IMG/VR virus record: IMGVR_UViG_3300024323_000009
Span: 1-53,162 of that record
DNA: 53,162 nt
Strand: one strand, 5' to 3'
From: a virus
A program made the translations under genes and the position numbers. The stretch's first letter is position 1. The number at the start of each line of letters is the position of its first letter. Positions 24,900 through 33,705 of this stretch are shown here, piece after piece. The notes beneath the pieces are model-generated. The model was not told the DNA's origin and searched no databases. It was given only the letters and a program-made list of their open reading frames with translations.

Positions 24900-27800
24900 A
24901 TGCCTATCAAACGTCAGTTGACAGATGAGGAATTGGCAGAGTTAGATCGTCAAGGGTATGATGTGTCACAGGTGCCGAAGGATGGAGTGACGGTATTATC
25001 GCCAGAGGAGCAGCAACAACAGGCACTCAAGGCACAAGGAGAGCAGCAGGGACAACTCGGCGCTGTCGGCGCTACTCTCAAGGGACATGCTGGTTCTCTC
25101 ATAGGTGGTGGTGCAGGGGCATTAACAGCTGGTGCAGTAGTGCCAGCTATTGCCGCATCATGGGCAGGTGGGCCGGTTACTGGCATACCGGGAACATTGC
25201 TAGGACTAGGTGCGATGGCGGCGGGTGGATTAGCTGGGTCTTATGCTGGCCAAAAAGCACAAGAGGCGATATTGCCGCAAGCGACGAATCAACAGTTACA
25301 GCAGGCAGCAGTGGCAGCACAGGCAGCGTATCCAAAGACAGCACTAGCTACTGATGTGGGTGCTGGAGCACTACTAAGTGGTGGCAGACCATCATTGACA
25401 GTTCCGAGTCTAGCAGGTAGTGGACTTAAGAAGATATTGACTCAAGGCATAGCTTCACAGTTACTCCCACAAGAAGCTAGTGCGATACGTAACGTGGTGA
25501 CTATGAACGCGGCGAATCTAGGTGTGAATGCCGGATTGCAGGCTGCGACGACTGGGAAGGTGGACCCCACTGAGCTTGCTGCGTCAGGACTAGCAGGAGT
25601 TGCGTTCTCACAACCTAACTTCCTTGGTCGAAAACTGTTGAAGTGGGAACCGCTATCACGAAGTGCCGCACCACAAGCTGAGACTCAAGCGACTCCTTAT
25701 ACTATTGAGGATGGTCAGATACAAACTGTGGAGCAACGTCAAGCGAGGCAGAAGCAGCAGGGCAACGAGGATTGGCAGCGCCAGCAACTAGAGACGCAGC
25801 AGGCGAATGAGTATTCGGCGCAACAGGCTGCACAACTAGAAGCGCAACAACAGCAACAGAGAGATGCCGCTGAGTATCGCCAAGCGAACTGGAAGTCCCT
25901 CTCTCCGGCTCAACCTGCTAATAAGGACGGGACTCCTAACTATATGGTAGGCGATCAGGGAGTGAAGAGGGCGTGGTTGAAGCGCAACTCGGAGCCGGTT
26001 CCTGATGATGCGGACGAGATTACCCGAGCATCGGTACAGGCGCGTAACAACCTCTTGAAGCAAACTCCTGTAAGTCAGATGCGCGACGAGATGTATGTGC
26101 AGGACTTGGCGACGAAAGACCCAGAGGGCTATCAGCAATATCAGCAACAGCAACAGGCTCAGATGCAACGCATCCAACAGATGCAACAAGATGTTGCTAG
26201 CCAGAATGCTAGAATAGCGAATCAGACAGAAGCGCAGAAGCAAGCGTTGGCACAACAGCAAGCGCAGGCTAAAGCGCAACAGGTGCAGGCTCAACAGCAA
26301 CTCGCGGCACGTCAGAAGCGTCACGATGATTTCGTAGCAGCATTCCAACGCGATCAACAGGCACAACGTCAGATAGAGGCGGAACAGCTTAGACAGCAGA
26401 TACTAGGGAGGGGTTTGGAGCAACGTAGCGCGGCGACTGGCACCGCCGAGATGCAAGCGAAAGCTGCGAGAGAGGCAGCATTTGCACAAGCGGAGCGAGA
26501 GGGTGAGGCTGCTAGACAGCGTGCGCTAGAGATAGAAGAGCAGCAGCGCCGAGATGAAGGGGATACACGCTATCAAGGTGTTACTCCCGGCGACAAAGAA
26601 GTATCTAGAGCTACTCCCGAACTCCTCGGAGAAGCCGCGAAACGAGCTACGACTATCGGCCAACTACAGCCAGAAGATCGCTTAACTATCCCAGAGACTG
26701 GCGGCGAGGCGAGAGGAGCGGCGAGGATAGGGGAGCGGTTGATCTTGCTATCAAGGATGGCGACGAAGGATACCGGCTATCACGAACTCCTACACCAGAC
26801 ATTGAGTGATATGGACAAGAGTGGCGATAGGTATATGATGGAACTCGCTGGGAGGATGCGCCGAGTCCATGCGGGAGAGGAGCAACTAGCGCAACAGGGT
26901 GGAGAGCAATACCAGCAGCAAGTCGAAGGTCGTAGGAATATGATGGCGAAGGCAGGCTCTACACTCAAAGATGTCTATGCTGCGTTATCGGCGCGATTGG
27001 GGACGGAGAATCCGGGCCTTTTGAGGAGGAACCTAATCGCTATCGCTAGAGGGGCGAGTGGGCCGGAGACACCATTGATAGCGAAAGCTAGTGCAGCAAT
27101 AGGCGGAAAAGGAATCATACACTATAATACTAATGATGACTTCAAACGCTACAATGAGTTAGTATCCAAAATCCGAACCGCTCAATTATCTGAAAGACCT
27201 TCTATCTGGAAAGAACTAGAAGAGATTAAGAACCGCAATGGTGGAATGCCACCACAAGGTGTTCATATTGATGGCTCTAACGGTACTAAGTATCAAGGTG
27301 TTGAACCTGAACAACAGCGTAGAGTGGCTGGAGCTAATGTTAATCGTGCTCTAGGACTACTCGGCGCTTCTATGTATGATAAGAACTATTCTCAAACTGC
27401 GGTTAAAGAGATGGTTCAGAATGCTTTTGATGCGGTTAAAGGAGTCAATGAACCAACTATTCGACTACACTTGGAAGAGAGTGGTGGAGAGACTATAGGA
27501 GTTTCTGATAATGGTCGTGGAATGACTCCAGAGATAGTGTTGACTAAGCTTCTTCCAGCATTTGAGAGCGGCAAAGAAAGCACAGAAAGTGCTGGCGGCT
27601 ATGGATTAGCGAAAGTTGCACTTTTTAGTGGTGCTGATGACTTTAGAGTAGTGACAGTTGCAGAACATCAAGGGCAGAAGTTGCAGACAGAGGTGAATGG
27701 TGATGGCAAAGCATGGCTAGACTTCGTGAATCATGGTGCTGATTTGCCACTTGACCTGAACCAACCGGGCAGACATACACTCGACAGCAAGGGTGATTTA

Positions 27801-30800
27801 GAAGTGTGGGTTAAGCCTGTGGATGCTGAGACTACTACTGGCACTAAGATGGAAATTACTCCGTCGAAGAATTACGACAAGTATGACGCTAGAAAAGTAT
27901 TCAAAAACATCGCCAAGAACGAGCCGGGAACCATCAAGTTCTTAGATGAATATGGTACAGAGATTAAGCCAGATGCGGCAGCTTTAGCACCGGCACAGCA
28001 TACAGTTATAACTAAGGGTGCAGAAGTAAAAGTTCACTATGATCCCAGTGAATCTCCAGAACGTCAATGGGGTTTTCCAGTGATGAATAATGGATTGGTT
28101 CAATTCGACTACCCTTTCTACGAAGATGTTAAACTACCTTCGATTAAAATTAACGTCAACCCTACAGTGGACGTAATGAATCCAGAGTATCCGTTCACCA
28201 ACAATCGTGATGCTTTGAAAGGTGAGTCTAGGCAAGCAGTTGAGAATATCTTGAAGAATATGTCTCAACAATATAAGCAGAAAGTGCTAGATGTATTTCA
28301 GTCTCGCATGAATGATACTACTAAAATCGAAGGCTCTCGACAGAGATTCCTCGATGTTAGTGGTAGAATGAAGCCGGAAGATGTTACTGAGATAGCCACG
28401 GATAAGAGGATACAGGACTTGAATAAAGCATTGAGTAGAGTTCATACTGCTGCATTCAAATATCTCAACCGGCGTTTTGGTGATTTCTGGTCTAATGCTA
28501 GATACAAAGGTTTTGCCAATGGTGGAGGTTTCAAAGGTGTGCGATTTGGAGTGCCAGAGAAGGGTAAGAAAGGGGAAATTTATTATGACTTACAGCACGT
28601 ATTCAATGATGGGATACAAGCATTTCGAGATGGTAAGTATGGACCAGCAGAGATGAATAAAGCGGTTGGTGAAAGTTTAGCAGGTGTAGTATTACATGAG
28701 ATTTCGCACCAGGTTTCACACTCCGAAGGTGAAGGTCATGCTATAGCAATGACTGACCTCGCTGGTCCAATGGCTGAATACATTCGTAAATCAATCCGAG
28801 CAGTAGAAAAAACATTCACACACGATAGTGATATATTAAACTTCTATGAATGGTACAGAGATAAAATTAAAAATACGGAACTCGCAGCAGATGAGGCGCG
28901 TGATTTCATTCGCCAAGGTCAACGCGGCGAACCAACAGGACAAATCTTCTCAGCAACTAATAGAGAAGCTAGCACCAGAACTAGTGAAGCAGGCGGAGAA
29001 ACCAAGTTTCAGCCAGTAGATATTGGTGATGTGTTAGAGCCACAAGAAGGACGATTAGGGAAGCAGGGCTATTACCACCTCCGCGATGAACGCCTACAAG
29101 CCTCGTCGGTTCACATTACTGACGACAAGATTCATGTCATTAACTTGCAAGTGCCACAAGAGAAACAAGGTAAAGGTATCGGCTCCGAAGTGCTCGGCAA
29201 ACTCAAAGGACTCTCCGACTCTATCGGTAAGCCTATCGAATTGATAGCACACCCCGATAGTGAAAAGCAACAGGAACAGTTGAACCGATTCTATGAGCGT
29301 AACGGATTCACAAAGCTAGAAGGCGACGATCGGAAGTTTAGCTATTTTCCACCAGCATCTAGTATGAAGTATCAACCCGTAGCTGGCCATCCTGAGGACG
29401 AATCACCAGTAGCGAAGGAGGCGTCGTTGAAGCTTACGCAATCGGCGATTGACCGCATTCGTAGTATTCCGGCGAAGATAGCACCGGAGCTAGGTGATGC
29501 GTTCCAGCAGACTCTAGCGAAGAAGCAGAACCTCCTTGGGCAGTGGTGGAACAAAGCGGCATACGCTATTAATAAGCTCTCGACTAACGAGCAGGCGACG
29601 TTACAAGATGTACTCTATAACGAGCGTGATAGTAGGCAGAAGATGTTTGTTCCACAGAAGCTGCGCGAGGCTTATGGCGCGATTCGGCAGGCATATCTCG
29701 ATAGCGCCGAACACCAACGTGCTATCAATGAACCCATCCAAGAGAGTGATGGCACTATGCGTCCTATCGAAGTGGACCCCTTCTACCATGCGACTACGAT
29801 GGAGCCGAAGGTAGCAGATGTGTTTCGGCAGGGGACGGATAAGGCTGAGGAGCAGCGGTTGACGGACATCTTTGTGCAACACCAACTCCGGCATATTGAC
29901 CCGAAGATCACTGACCCTGAGCAACGACTCGCGATTGCACATAGTAACCTCAAAGATATTATCGCGTCACTGCGCGGCTCCGCCAAGTTCGACACCGGCG
30001 ATCATAGCAACCAGACGTTCTATAATGCAGCGCGGAGAGCCGAGGGAATACTCCTTCCTAAAGAGTTCATGCGCCAAGATTTGAAGCGCAACCTACAAGT
30101 GTATTTCATGCGACGTGCAGCGGATAATGCTTATTATGAGCATATGGAGAGTCAGCCGAAGATAGCATCAGCGTTAGGTTATACTAAAGATGCGTGGGGT
30201 AACAAACTGCCGAAAGCTGACGAGTTACTATCGGGCAACGATCAAGTCCGTGCAGTAATGAACATGCTCAAGGGTGAGGGGATTACGAAGACGAGTATGC
30301 AGGAGCACGCGGTAGAGTCACTCGCGAGTGCAGTGATGCTAGGACCAACCACCGAAGGCCATAAGATAGTGGGTAGTCAAGCGATGGCGATGACCTACGC
30401 AGATAACCCAGTGGAAGCCGCGAAGATGTATCTGCACGCGATACGCAATCTTGGGAGTGGATGGGTTAATACTAAGAATGAGCCAACTGGTAGTTACGCA
30501 CACACGCTAGAGACTGGCTATCACGTCCTCGATAGTAAGTCGGCGCATGACATGCTCAATACTCACTTGACTGCTGCTGAACGACTCCGTGGGTTGACTA
30601 CTGGGATACGCGAGATTTATACTATTGGTGGGTTGACTGAACGGTTCAACAAGAGCATGTTGCAGGGGATGGCCGAATATCTCATACCCTCGAAACTAGC
30701 CGCAGCTAGGAATGGTGATGCCGGAGCTTTAGCACTAGTCCGGCATATAGACCCCTCCTTCACTCCCGACAAAGCTTATACTGACAAGCAACTCGTAGCA

Positions 30801-31847
30801 ATAGCATCCGAGTTCGCCAATCTGATGCACGGCACTAAGGATGCTAGGACATTGCCTGCGTGGATGCTACACGATAACGAAGTCTCATCATTCTTCAAGC
30901 TCGCTTCGTGGAACATCGCCCAGACTAATAACTTCATGCGTAACGTATGGACACCAGCCAAGCAGGGCAACTTCCAACCGCTGCTAATGTCCACCCTTGG
31001 CGCTGCCCTCGGAGGTTATGCCTTGACTCAGTTGCGGGAGGCAATCAATGCGAAGCGTTCCGGCGTCCCGTCCTTCGGGGAAATGGCCGCCTCGGAGCGG
31101 GGATTGTTTCAACCGGCGCTCGCATATCAGGCGATGGCGATGGCCAGCTATGCCGGATTTGGGGGGATACTCTCGACGGTCGCAAGGTGGCCATTCGACA
31201 TTGCGTTCCGAAACGCTCCACAAGGCGCGACGTTTCCACTCGACGAAGAGGTTAGCGGACTAGTGAAGGTGGGCAACAACGTAGTGGATGCGTTGTTGAA
31301 TGACCCTACTGGCAACTGGATGAACATAGGCGCTCATGGTATTGCGGACATATTGAAAAATAACATTCAACTAGCGCGAGTGGGATATAACCACATGGCC
31401 GATTTAGGAATGCTATCGCCGGAGCGTAACGAGTTGAAGGCGACTAGTGATAAGATGGCCGAGTTACGCCGGTTCAAACAGGTGAGTGGTTATACTGTTG
31501 ATTTACAGGGTGGTGCTGGTGATGAGAACCCCTATATGAACTTAGAGCAGCGTAGCTTTAAGAGGGAGCAAGATATGGGCAAAGCAATGCAGGAGTTGCC
31601 GGCGCTAGTGAACACGTTAGTTACGAAGTATGGTGATAAGCCTGACGTGATGCTATCGAAACTAAGGTCATTGAAGAGCAATAGCACTTACGAAACTATG
31701 CCCTCGTTTGAAGATACTCCATTGGTGTTCACCAGATACTTGTCCTTCTTGCAGAAACGTGAGGGTAACAATGCCGCAAATGCTAGGCTGATGGACTATA
31801 TGCAGCACAAGATTGTGAATGCGGCTAAAGCTTCGGCAGTTCCTTAA
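24900..31847 (+). CDS. Giant polyvalent ejection protein
   Basis: This is a 2315-residue protein. A Gly/Ala-rich membrane-like stretch at about 60-125 is followed by Gln-rich coiled coils to 557. HELLH (628-632) is an HExxH zinc-protease motif. A GHKL/Hsp90-type ATP fold follows: E837/N841, DNGRGM (870-875), GGYGLAK (899-905). A second zinc-protease motif HEISH is at 1266-1270. A GNAT domain contains QGKGIG (1423-1428) and FYERNGF (1464-1470). The long helical C-terminus (1495-2315) has a hydrophobic patch near 2030-2110. YQGV or (Y/F)QPV occurs at 558, 798, 1370 and 1491, at the domain borders. Such multi-domain proteins are packaged in the virion and injected to act before phage genes are expressed. 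The 798-1369 part is AT-richer, suggesting domain insertion. Confidence 0.85.
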   Translation: MPIKRQLTDEELAELDRQGYDVSQVPKDGVTVLSPEEQQQQALKAQGEQQGQLGAVGATLKGHAGSLIGGGAGALTAGAVVPAIAASWAGGPVTGIPGTLLGLGAMAAGGLAGSYAGQKAQEAILPQATNQQLQQAAVAAQAAYPKTALATDVGAGALLSGGRPSLTVPSLAGSGLKKILTQGIASQLLPQEASAIRNVVTMNAANLGVNAGLQAATTGKVDPTELAASGLAGVAFSQPNFLGRKLLKWEPLSRSAAPQAETQATPYTIEDGQIQTVEQRQARQKQQGNEDWQRQQLETQQANEYSAQQAAQLEAQQQQQRDAAEYRQANWKSLSPAQPANKDGTPNYMVGDQGVKRAWLKRNSEPVPDDADEITRASVQARNNLLKQTPVSQMRDEMYVQDLATKDPEGYQQYQQQQQAQMQRIQQMQQDVASQNARIANQTEAQKQALAQQQAQAKAQQVQAQQQLAARQKRHDDFVAAFQRDQQAQRQIEAEQLRQQILGRGLEQRSAATGTAEMQAKAAREAAFAQAEREGEAARQRALEIEEQQRRDEGDTRYQGVTPGDKEVSRATPELLGEAAKRATTIGQLQPEDRLTIPETGGEARGAARIGERLILLSRMATKDTGYHELLHQTLSDMDKSGDRYMMELAGRMRRVHAGEEQLAQQGGEQYQQQVEGRRNMMAKAGSTLKDVYAALSARLGTENPGLLRRNLIAIARGASGPETPLIAKASAAIGGKGIIHYNTNDDFKRYNELVSKIRTAQLSERPSIWKELEEIKNRNGGMPPQGVHIDGSNGTKYQGVEPEQQRRVAGANVNRALGLLGASMYDKNYSQTAVKEMVQNAFDAVKGVNEPTIRLHLEESGGETIGVSDNGRGMTPEIVLTKLLPAFESGKESTESAGGYGLAKVALFSGADDFRVVTVAEHQGQKLQTEVNGDGKAWLDFVNHGADLPLDLNQPGRHTLDSKGDLEVWVKPVDAETTTGTKMEITPSKNYDKYDARKVFKNIAKNEPGTIKFLDEYGTEIKPDAAALAPAQHTVITKGAEVKVHYDPSESPERQWGFPVMNNGLVQFDYPFYEDVKLPSIKINVNPTVDVMNPEYPFTNNRDALKGESRQAVENILKNMSQQYKQKVLDVFQSRMNDTTKIEGSRQRFLDVSGRMKPEDVTEIATDKRIQDLNKALSRVHTAAFKYLNRRFGDFWSNARYKGFANGGGFKGVRFGVPEKGKKGEIYYDLQHVFNDGIQAFRDGKYGPAEMNKAVGESLAGVVLHEISHQVSHSEGEGHAIAMTDLAGPMAEYIRKSIRAVEKTFTHDSDILNFYEWYRDKIKNTELAADEARDFIRQGQRGEPTGQIFSATNREASTRTSEAGGETKFQPVDIGDVLEPQEGRLGKQGYYHLRDERLQASSVHITDDKIHVINLQVPQEKQGKGIGSEVLGKLKGLSDSIGKPIELIAHPDSEKQQEQLNRFYERNGFTKLEGDDRKFSYFPPASSMKYQPVAGHPEDESPVAKEASLKLTQSAIDRIRSIPAKIAPELGDAFQQTLAKKQNLLGQWWNKAAYAINKLSTNEQATLQDVLYNERDSRQKMFVPQKLREAYGAIRQAYLDSAEHQRAINEPIQESDGTMRPIEVDPFYHATTMEPKVADVFRQGTDKAEEQRLTDIFVQHQLRHIDPKITDPEQRLAIAHSNLKDIIASLRGSAKFDTGDHSNQTFYNAARRAEGILLPKEFMRQDLKRNLQVYFMRRAADNAYYEHMESQPKIASALGYTKDAWGNKLPKADELLSGNDQVRAVMNMLKGEGITKTSMQEHAVESLASAVMLGPTTEGHKIVGSQAMAMTYADNPVEAAKMYLHAIRNLGSGWVNTKNEPTGSYAHTLETGYHVLDSKSAHDMLNTHLTAAERLRGLTTGIREIYTIGGLTERFNKSMLQGMAEYLIPSKLAAARNGDAGALALVRHIDPSFTPDKAYTDKQLVAIASEFANLMHGTKDARTLPAWMLHDNEVSSFFKLASWNIAQTNNFMRNVWTPAKQGNFQPLLMSTLGAALGGYALTQLREAINAKRSGVPSFGEMAASERGLFQPALAYQAMAMASYAGFGGILSTVARWPFDIAFRNAPQGATFPLDEEVSGLVKVGNNVVDALLNDPTGNWMNIGAHGIADILKNNIQLARVGYNHMADLGMLSPERNELKATSDKMAELRRFKQVSGYTVDLQGGAGDENPYMNLEQRSFKREQDMGKAMQELPALVNTLVTKYGDKPDVMLSKLRSLKSNSTYETMPSFEDTPLVFTRYLSFLQKREGNNAANARLMDYMQHKIVNAAKASAVP

Positions 31848-32169
31848 TAATTTGTTTGTAGTCTTTTCCACGCAAGTAGTCTTCGTAGATACTATTACCT
31901 TCGTATCGGCATCGTCTCTCCTCTTCTTCATACCTACTCATAGTTCTGCCACCACGACGTTGTAATTCTTCCTCTACTACTTTGCGAATCCAGTTGGTTC
32001 TATAAATCATCTCTCGTTCTACGGCTTCAAGACGCCCTTCCAAGTCTTTTACTCGCTTCTCCAACTGCTTATTCTCTACCGTCAACTTGACATTTTTCGC
32101 GCCGATTTCTACCTTCTCGAACAACGAGTTGAAAGTGTCTCGAAGAGTGTTGCTAGACGGTTTGCTCAT
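31825..32169 (-). CDS. Coiled-coil protein at the 3' end of the leftward arm
   Basis: This 114-residue protein has a long heptad-like segment (about 17-55, EKVEIGAKNVKLTVENKQLE) and a very charged C-terminus. Its start overlaps the preceding lipoprotein stop (ATGA). Its last 23 bases are antisense to the end of the giant ejection gene. No membrane segment is seen, which argues against a classical inner-membrane spanin. Function unknown. Confidence 0.7.
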   Translation of the reverse strand: MSKPSSNTLRDTFNSLFEKVEIGAKNVKLTVENKQLEKRVKDLEGRLEAVEREMIYRTNWIRKVVEEELQRRGGRTMSRYEEEERRCRYEGNSIYEDYLRGKDYKQIIKELPKL

Positions 32170-32402
32170 TTTGTGTTGTTAGTGTGATTCGTCCTACTCT
32201 CTCGCATCTTCGATTCCCAACTCATCCGCTCCCGCTTATCAGCTTCATGTTGGTAGTGCCACATTAGCGTTTTGCGAATGTTCACTTGGACGCTAGTATT
32301 AGCGATAGTGTTAGTATGTTCGTTCTCCGGCAACTTCGTCAAGTAGGTTGGTGACTTAGTAGTGCAACCAGAGGCGAGCATTGCTAACCATAGTGCTCTC
32401 AT
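32166..32402 (-). CDS. Small lipoprotein, possible o-spanin
   Basis: This 78-residue protein starts at the ATG sharing a base with the previous stop (TAATG). MRALWLAMLASGCTTKSP contains a lipobox (LASGC) after a short hydrophobic core. The mature part is polar and helical. An outer-membrane lipoprotein near the end of an operon could be an Rz1-like spanin, but it lacks the usual Pro-rich body and a clear partner. Confidence 0.65.
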   Translation of the reverse strand: MRALWLAMLASGCTTKSPTYLTKLPENEHTNTIANTSVQVNIRKTLMWHYQHEADKRERMSWESKMRESRTNHTNNTK

Positions 32403-32668
32403 TATAGCTGTCCCCACTTCTTCATCACCTCCTTTATGAACGGAACACTCTCATGTTCAGGAAACCAACACACTAGTGTAATGCAGCATACGTCACATAA
32501 GTTGTCAAAGTTACCGTGAATGCTATGCCTACCCTTGCATCGAGGACACTGGACATATGTGTTGGAGTCTAGCTTACGTTCGTCTTCGGCTTGCAGTGCT
32601 AGTAGCCTGACGATACTAGGTGGTGTGCCGCCTTCAATGAGACTATCTCTAGCTTGGGCTGGAGTCAT
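32402..32668 (-). CDS. Small zinc-ribbon protein
   Basis: This 88-residue protein has a helical N-terminus (QARDSLIEGGTPPSIVRLLA) followed by CPRC (about 42-45) and CDVC (about 58-61), two pairs fitting a zinc ribbon. Function unknown; such proteins often bind nucleic acid or act as antihost factors. Confidence 0.65.
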   Translation of the reverse strand: MTPAQARDSLIEGGTPPSIVRLLALQAEDERKLDSNTYVQCPRCKGRHSIHGNFDNLCDVCCITLVCWFPEHESVPFIKEVMKKWGQL

Positions 32669-32671
32669 ACT

Positions 32672-33049
32672 CTATTTCCACTTCTCGGGCCAAAGTGTGC
32701 GACAAAGAGCCTCGCAGCGTTGGGAGGCGGTAGCTGAAATTAAATGCCAAGTGCCATGCCATAGATACCCATGTTGATCCTTACCTCTGGATACAACCTC
32801 GCCGAGTATGGCCATGTAACGTCCAGTTGTGCCGTTTATCGTTACTGGAATTCTCCCCTCGGTTAACTCTTTTTCATGTTCTGCGCATAGTTTGGATTCG
32901 AGGGCATGGACCGAATCAAGATCGCGAGTATAATCTGGCTCGTATTGGTAGTAAGAGCCAGAGGCTAGCTCAACTTCTGTTGGTTTATGGTATGGAGTGC
33001 CATTCCACTCCGCCAACGCAATCCGCTGTTCTTCTGGTGTCATGCTCAT
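32672..33049 (-). CDS. Phage ABA-sandwich-like protein
   Basis: This 125-residue protein has an N-terminal EWNG.P, then YTRDLDSVHALESKL, and ends with HLISATASQRCEALCRTLWP. This arrangement matches small phage proteins with the alpha-beta-alpha sandwich domain (family recalled, not searched). Role unknown. It overlaps the upstream gene as ATGA. Confidence 0.6.
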   Translation of the reverse strand: MSMTPEEQRIALAEWNGTPYHKPTEVELASGSYYQYEPDYTRDLDSVHALESKLCAEHEKELTEGRIPVTINGTTGRYMAILGEVVSRGKDQHGYLWHGTWHLISATASQRCEALCRTLWPEKWK

Positions 33050-33258
33050 TTACCATCATCCTCCTGTCTCAAATAGTTAGCTACATTCTCTCGATGTTGC
33101 TGCGGTACGAAGATAGTCGCCAAGTTCCTAAACTTCGAGCTACCTTCTTTATGCTCTACTAAGTCGAGTATTACGGTTCCGTCACTCTCCTCTTGCATAC
33201 GTATATGAACGGTAGCATTACACTGTAAGTTCTGAATCATTTTAGGTGGCTTCTTCAT
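33046..33258 (-). CDS. Small hypothetical protein
   Basis: This 70-residue protein has a beta-rich centre (ATVHIRMQEESDGTVILDLV) and a charged C-terminal helix. It overlaps both neighbours by a few bases. Function unknown. Confidence 0.6.
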   Translation of the reverse strand: MKKPPKMIQNLQCNATVHIRMQEESDGTVILDLVEHKEGSSKFRNLATIFVPQQHRENVANYLRQEDDGK

Positions 33259-33430
33259 GGTGATAGTCTAGTATTTCTGGTCTTATGATGATTTTGGTGT
33301 TGCGTCCTGTAGAGACTGTTATGCCCATCTTCTCCGCGATTGCTAGTAAGGTGTTCATTTCCGAACGAATGAGGTTCTTGCAGCGTAACGCGACACGACG
33401 ACGCGGCGCTTTTGTGGGATGGTGGGGCAT
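33242..33430 (-). CDS. Small basic protein
   Basis: This 62-residue protein starts at the ATG at 33430, one base after the upstream stop (TAG-T-ATG). The longer open frame to 33619 is antisense or overlap noise. It begins MPHHPTKAPRRRVALRCKNL, strongly basic, followed by a helix (MNTLLAIAEKMGI). It could bind nucleic acid. Confidence 0.55.
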   Translation of the reverse strand: MPHHPTKAPRRRVALRCKNLIRSEMNTLLAIAEKMGITVSTGRNTKIIIRPEILDYHHEEAT

Positions 33431-33431
33431 A

Positions 33432-33701
33432 CTACGGAATGAGTTGATATGTTGGACCTTGACGGTGGAGACGAAACTCTTCGAGTGGTAACAAATGTCC
33501 GTTAGTCCGCAGTATATCAGCATTAGTATTTTGAAGCCCTGCCATATTCCGGCGTAACACATCCCATGTTCGCCAATGATTAGTACTACGTTGTAGTTCC
33601 CACAGATAGTTAGTGGCATCTTTTGGTAATCGTATAGCGATGAATCGGTCAGGAGTAGGAGGCTTCACAATCGCTTTAGTCATCGCCGGAAAATTCGCCA
33701 T
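33432..33701 (-). CDS. Hypothetical protein
   Basis: This 89-residue protein starts at the ATG five bases after the helicase stop. The frame extends to 33917 inside the helicase gene, but that part encodes a Leu run and is a shadow. The real part contains PPTPDRFIAIRLPKDATNYL and basic residues. Function unknown. Confidence 0.5.
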   Translation of the reverse strand: MANFPAMTKAIVKPPTPDRFIAIRLPKDATNYLWELQRSTNHWRTWDVLRRNMAGLQNTNADILRTNGHLLPLEEFRLHRQGPTYQLIP

Positions 33702-33705
33702 AGTT

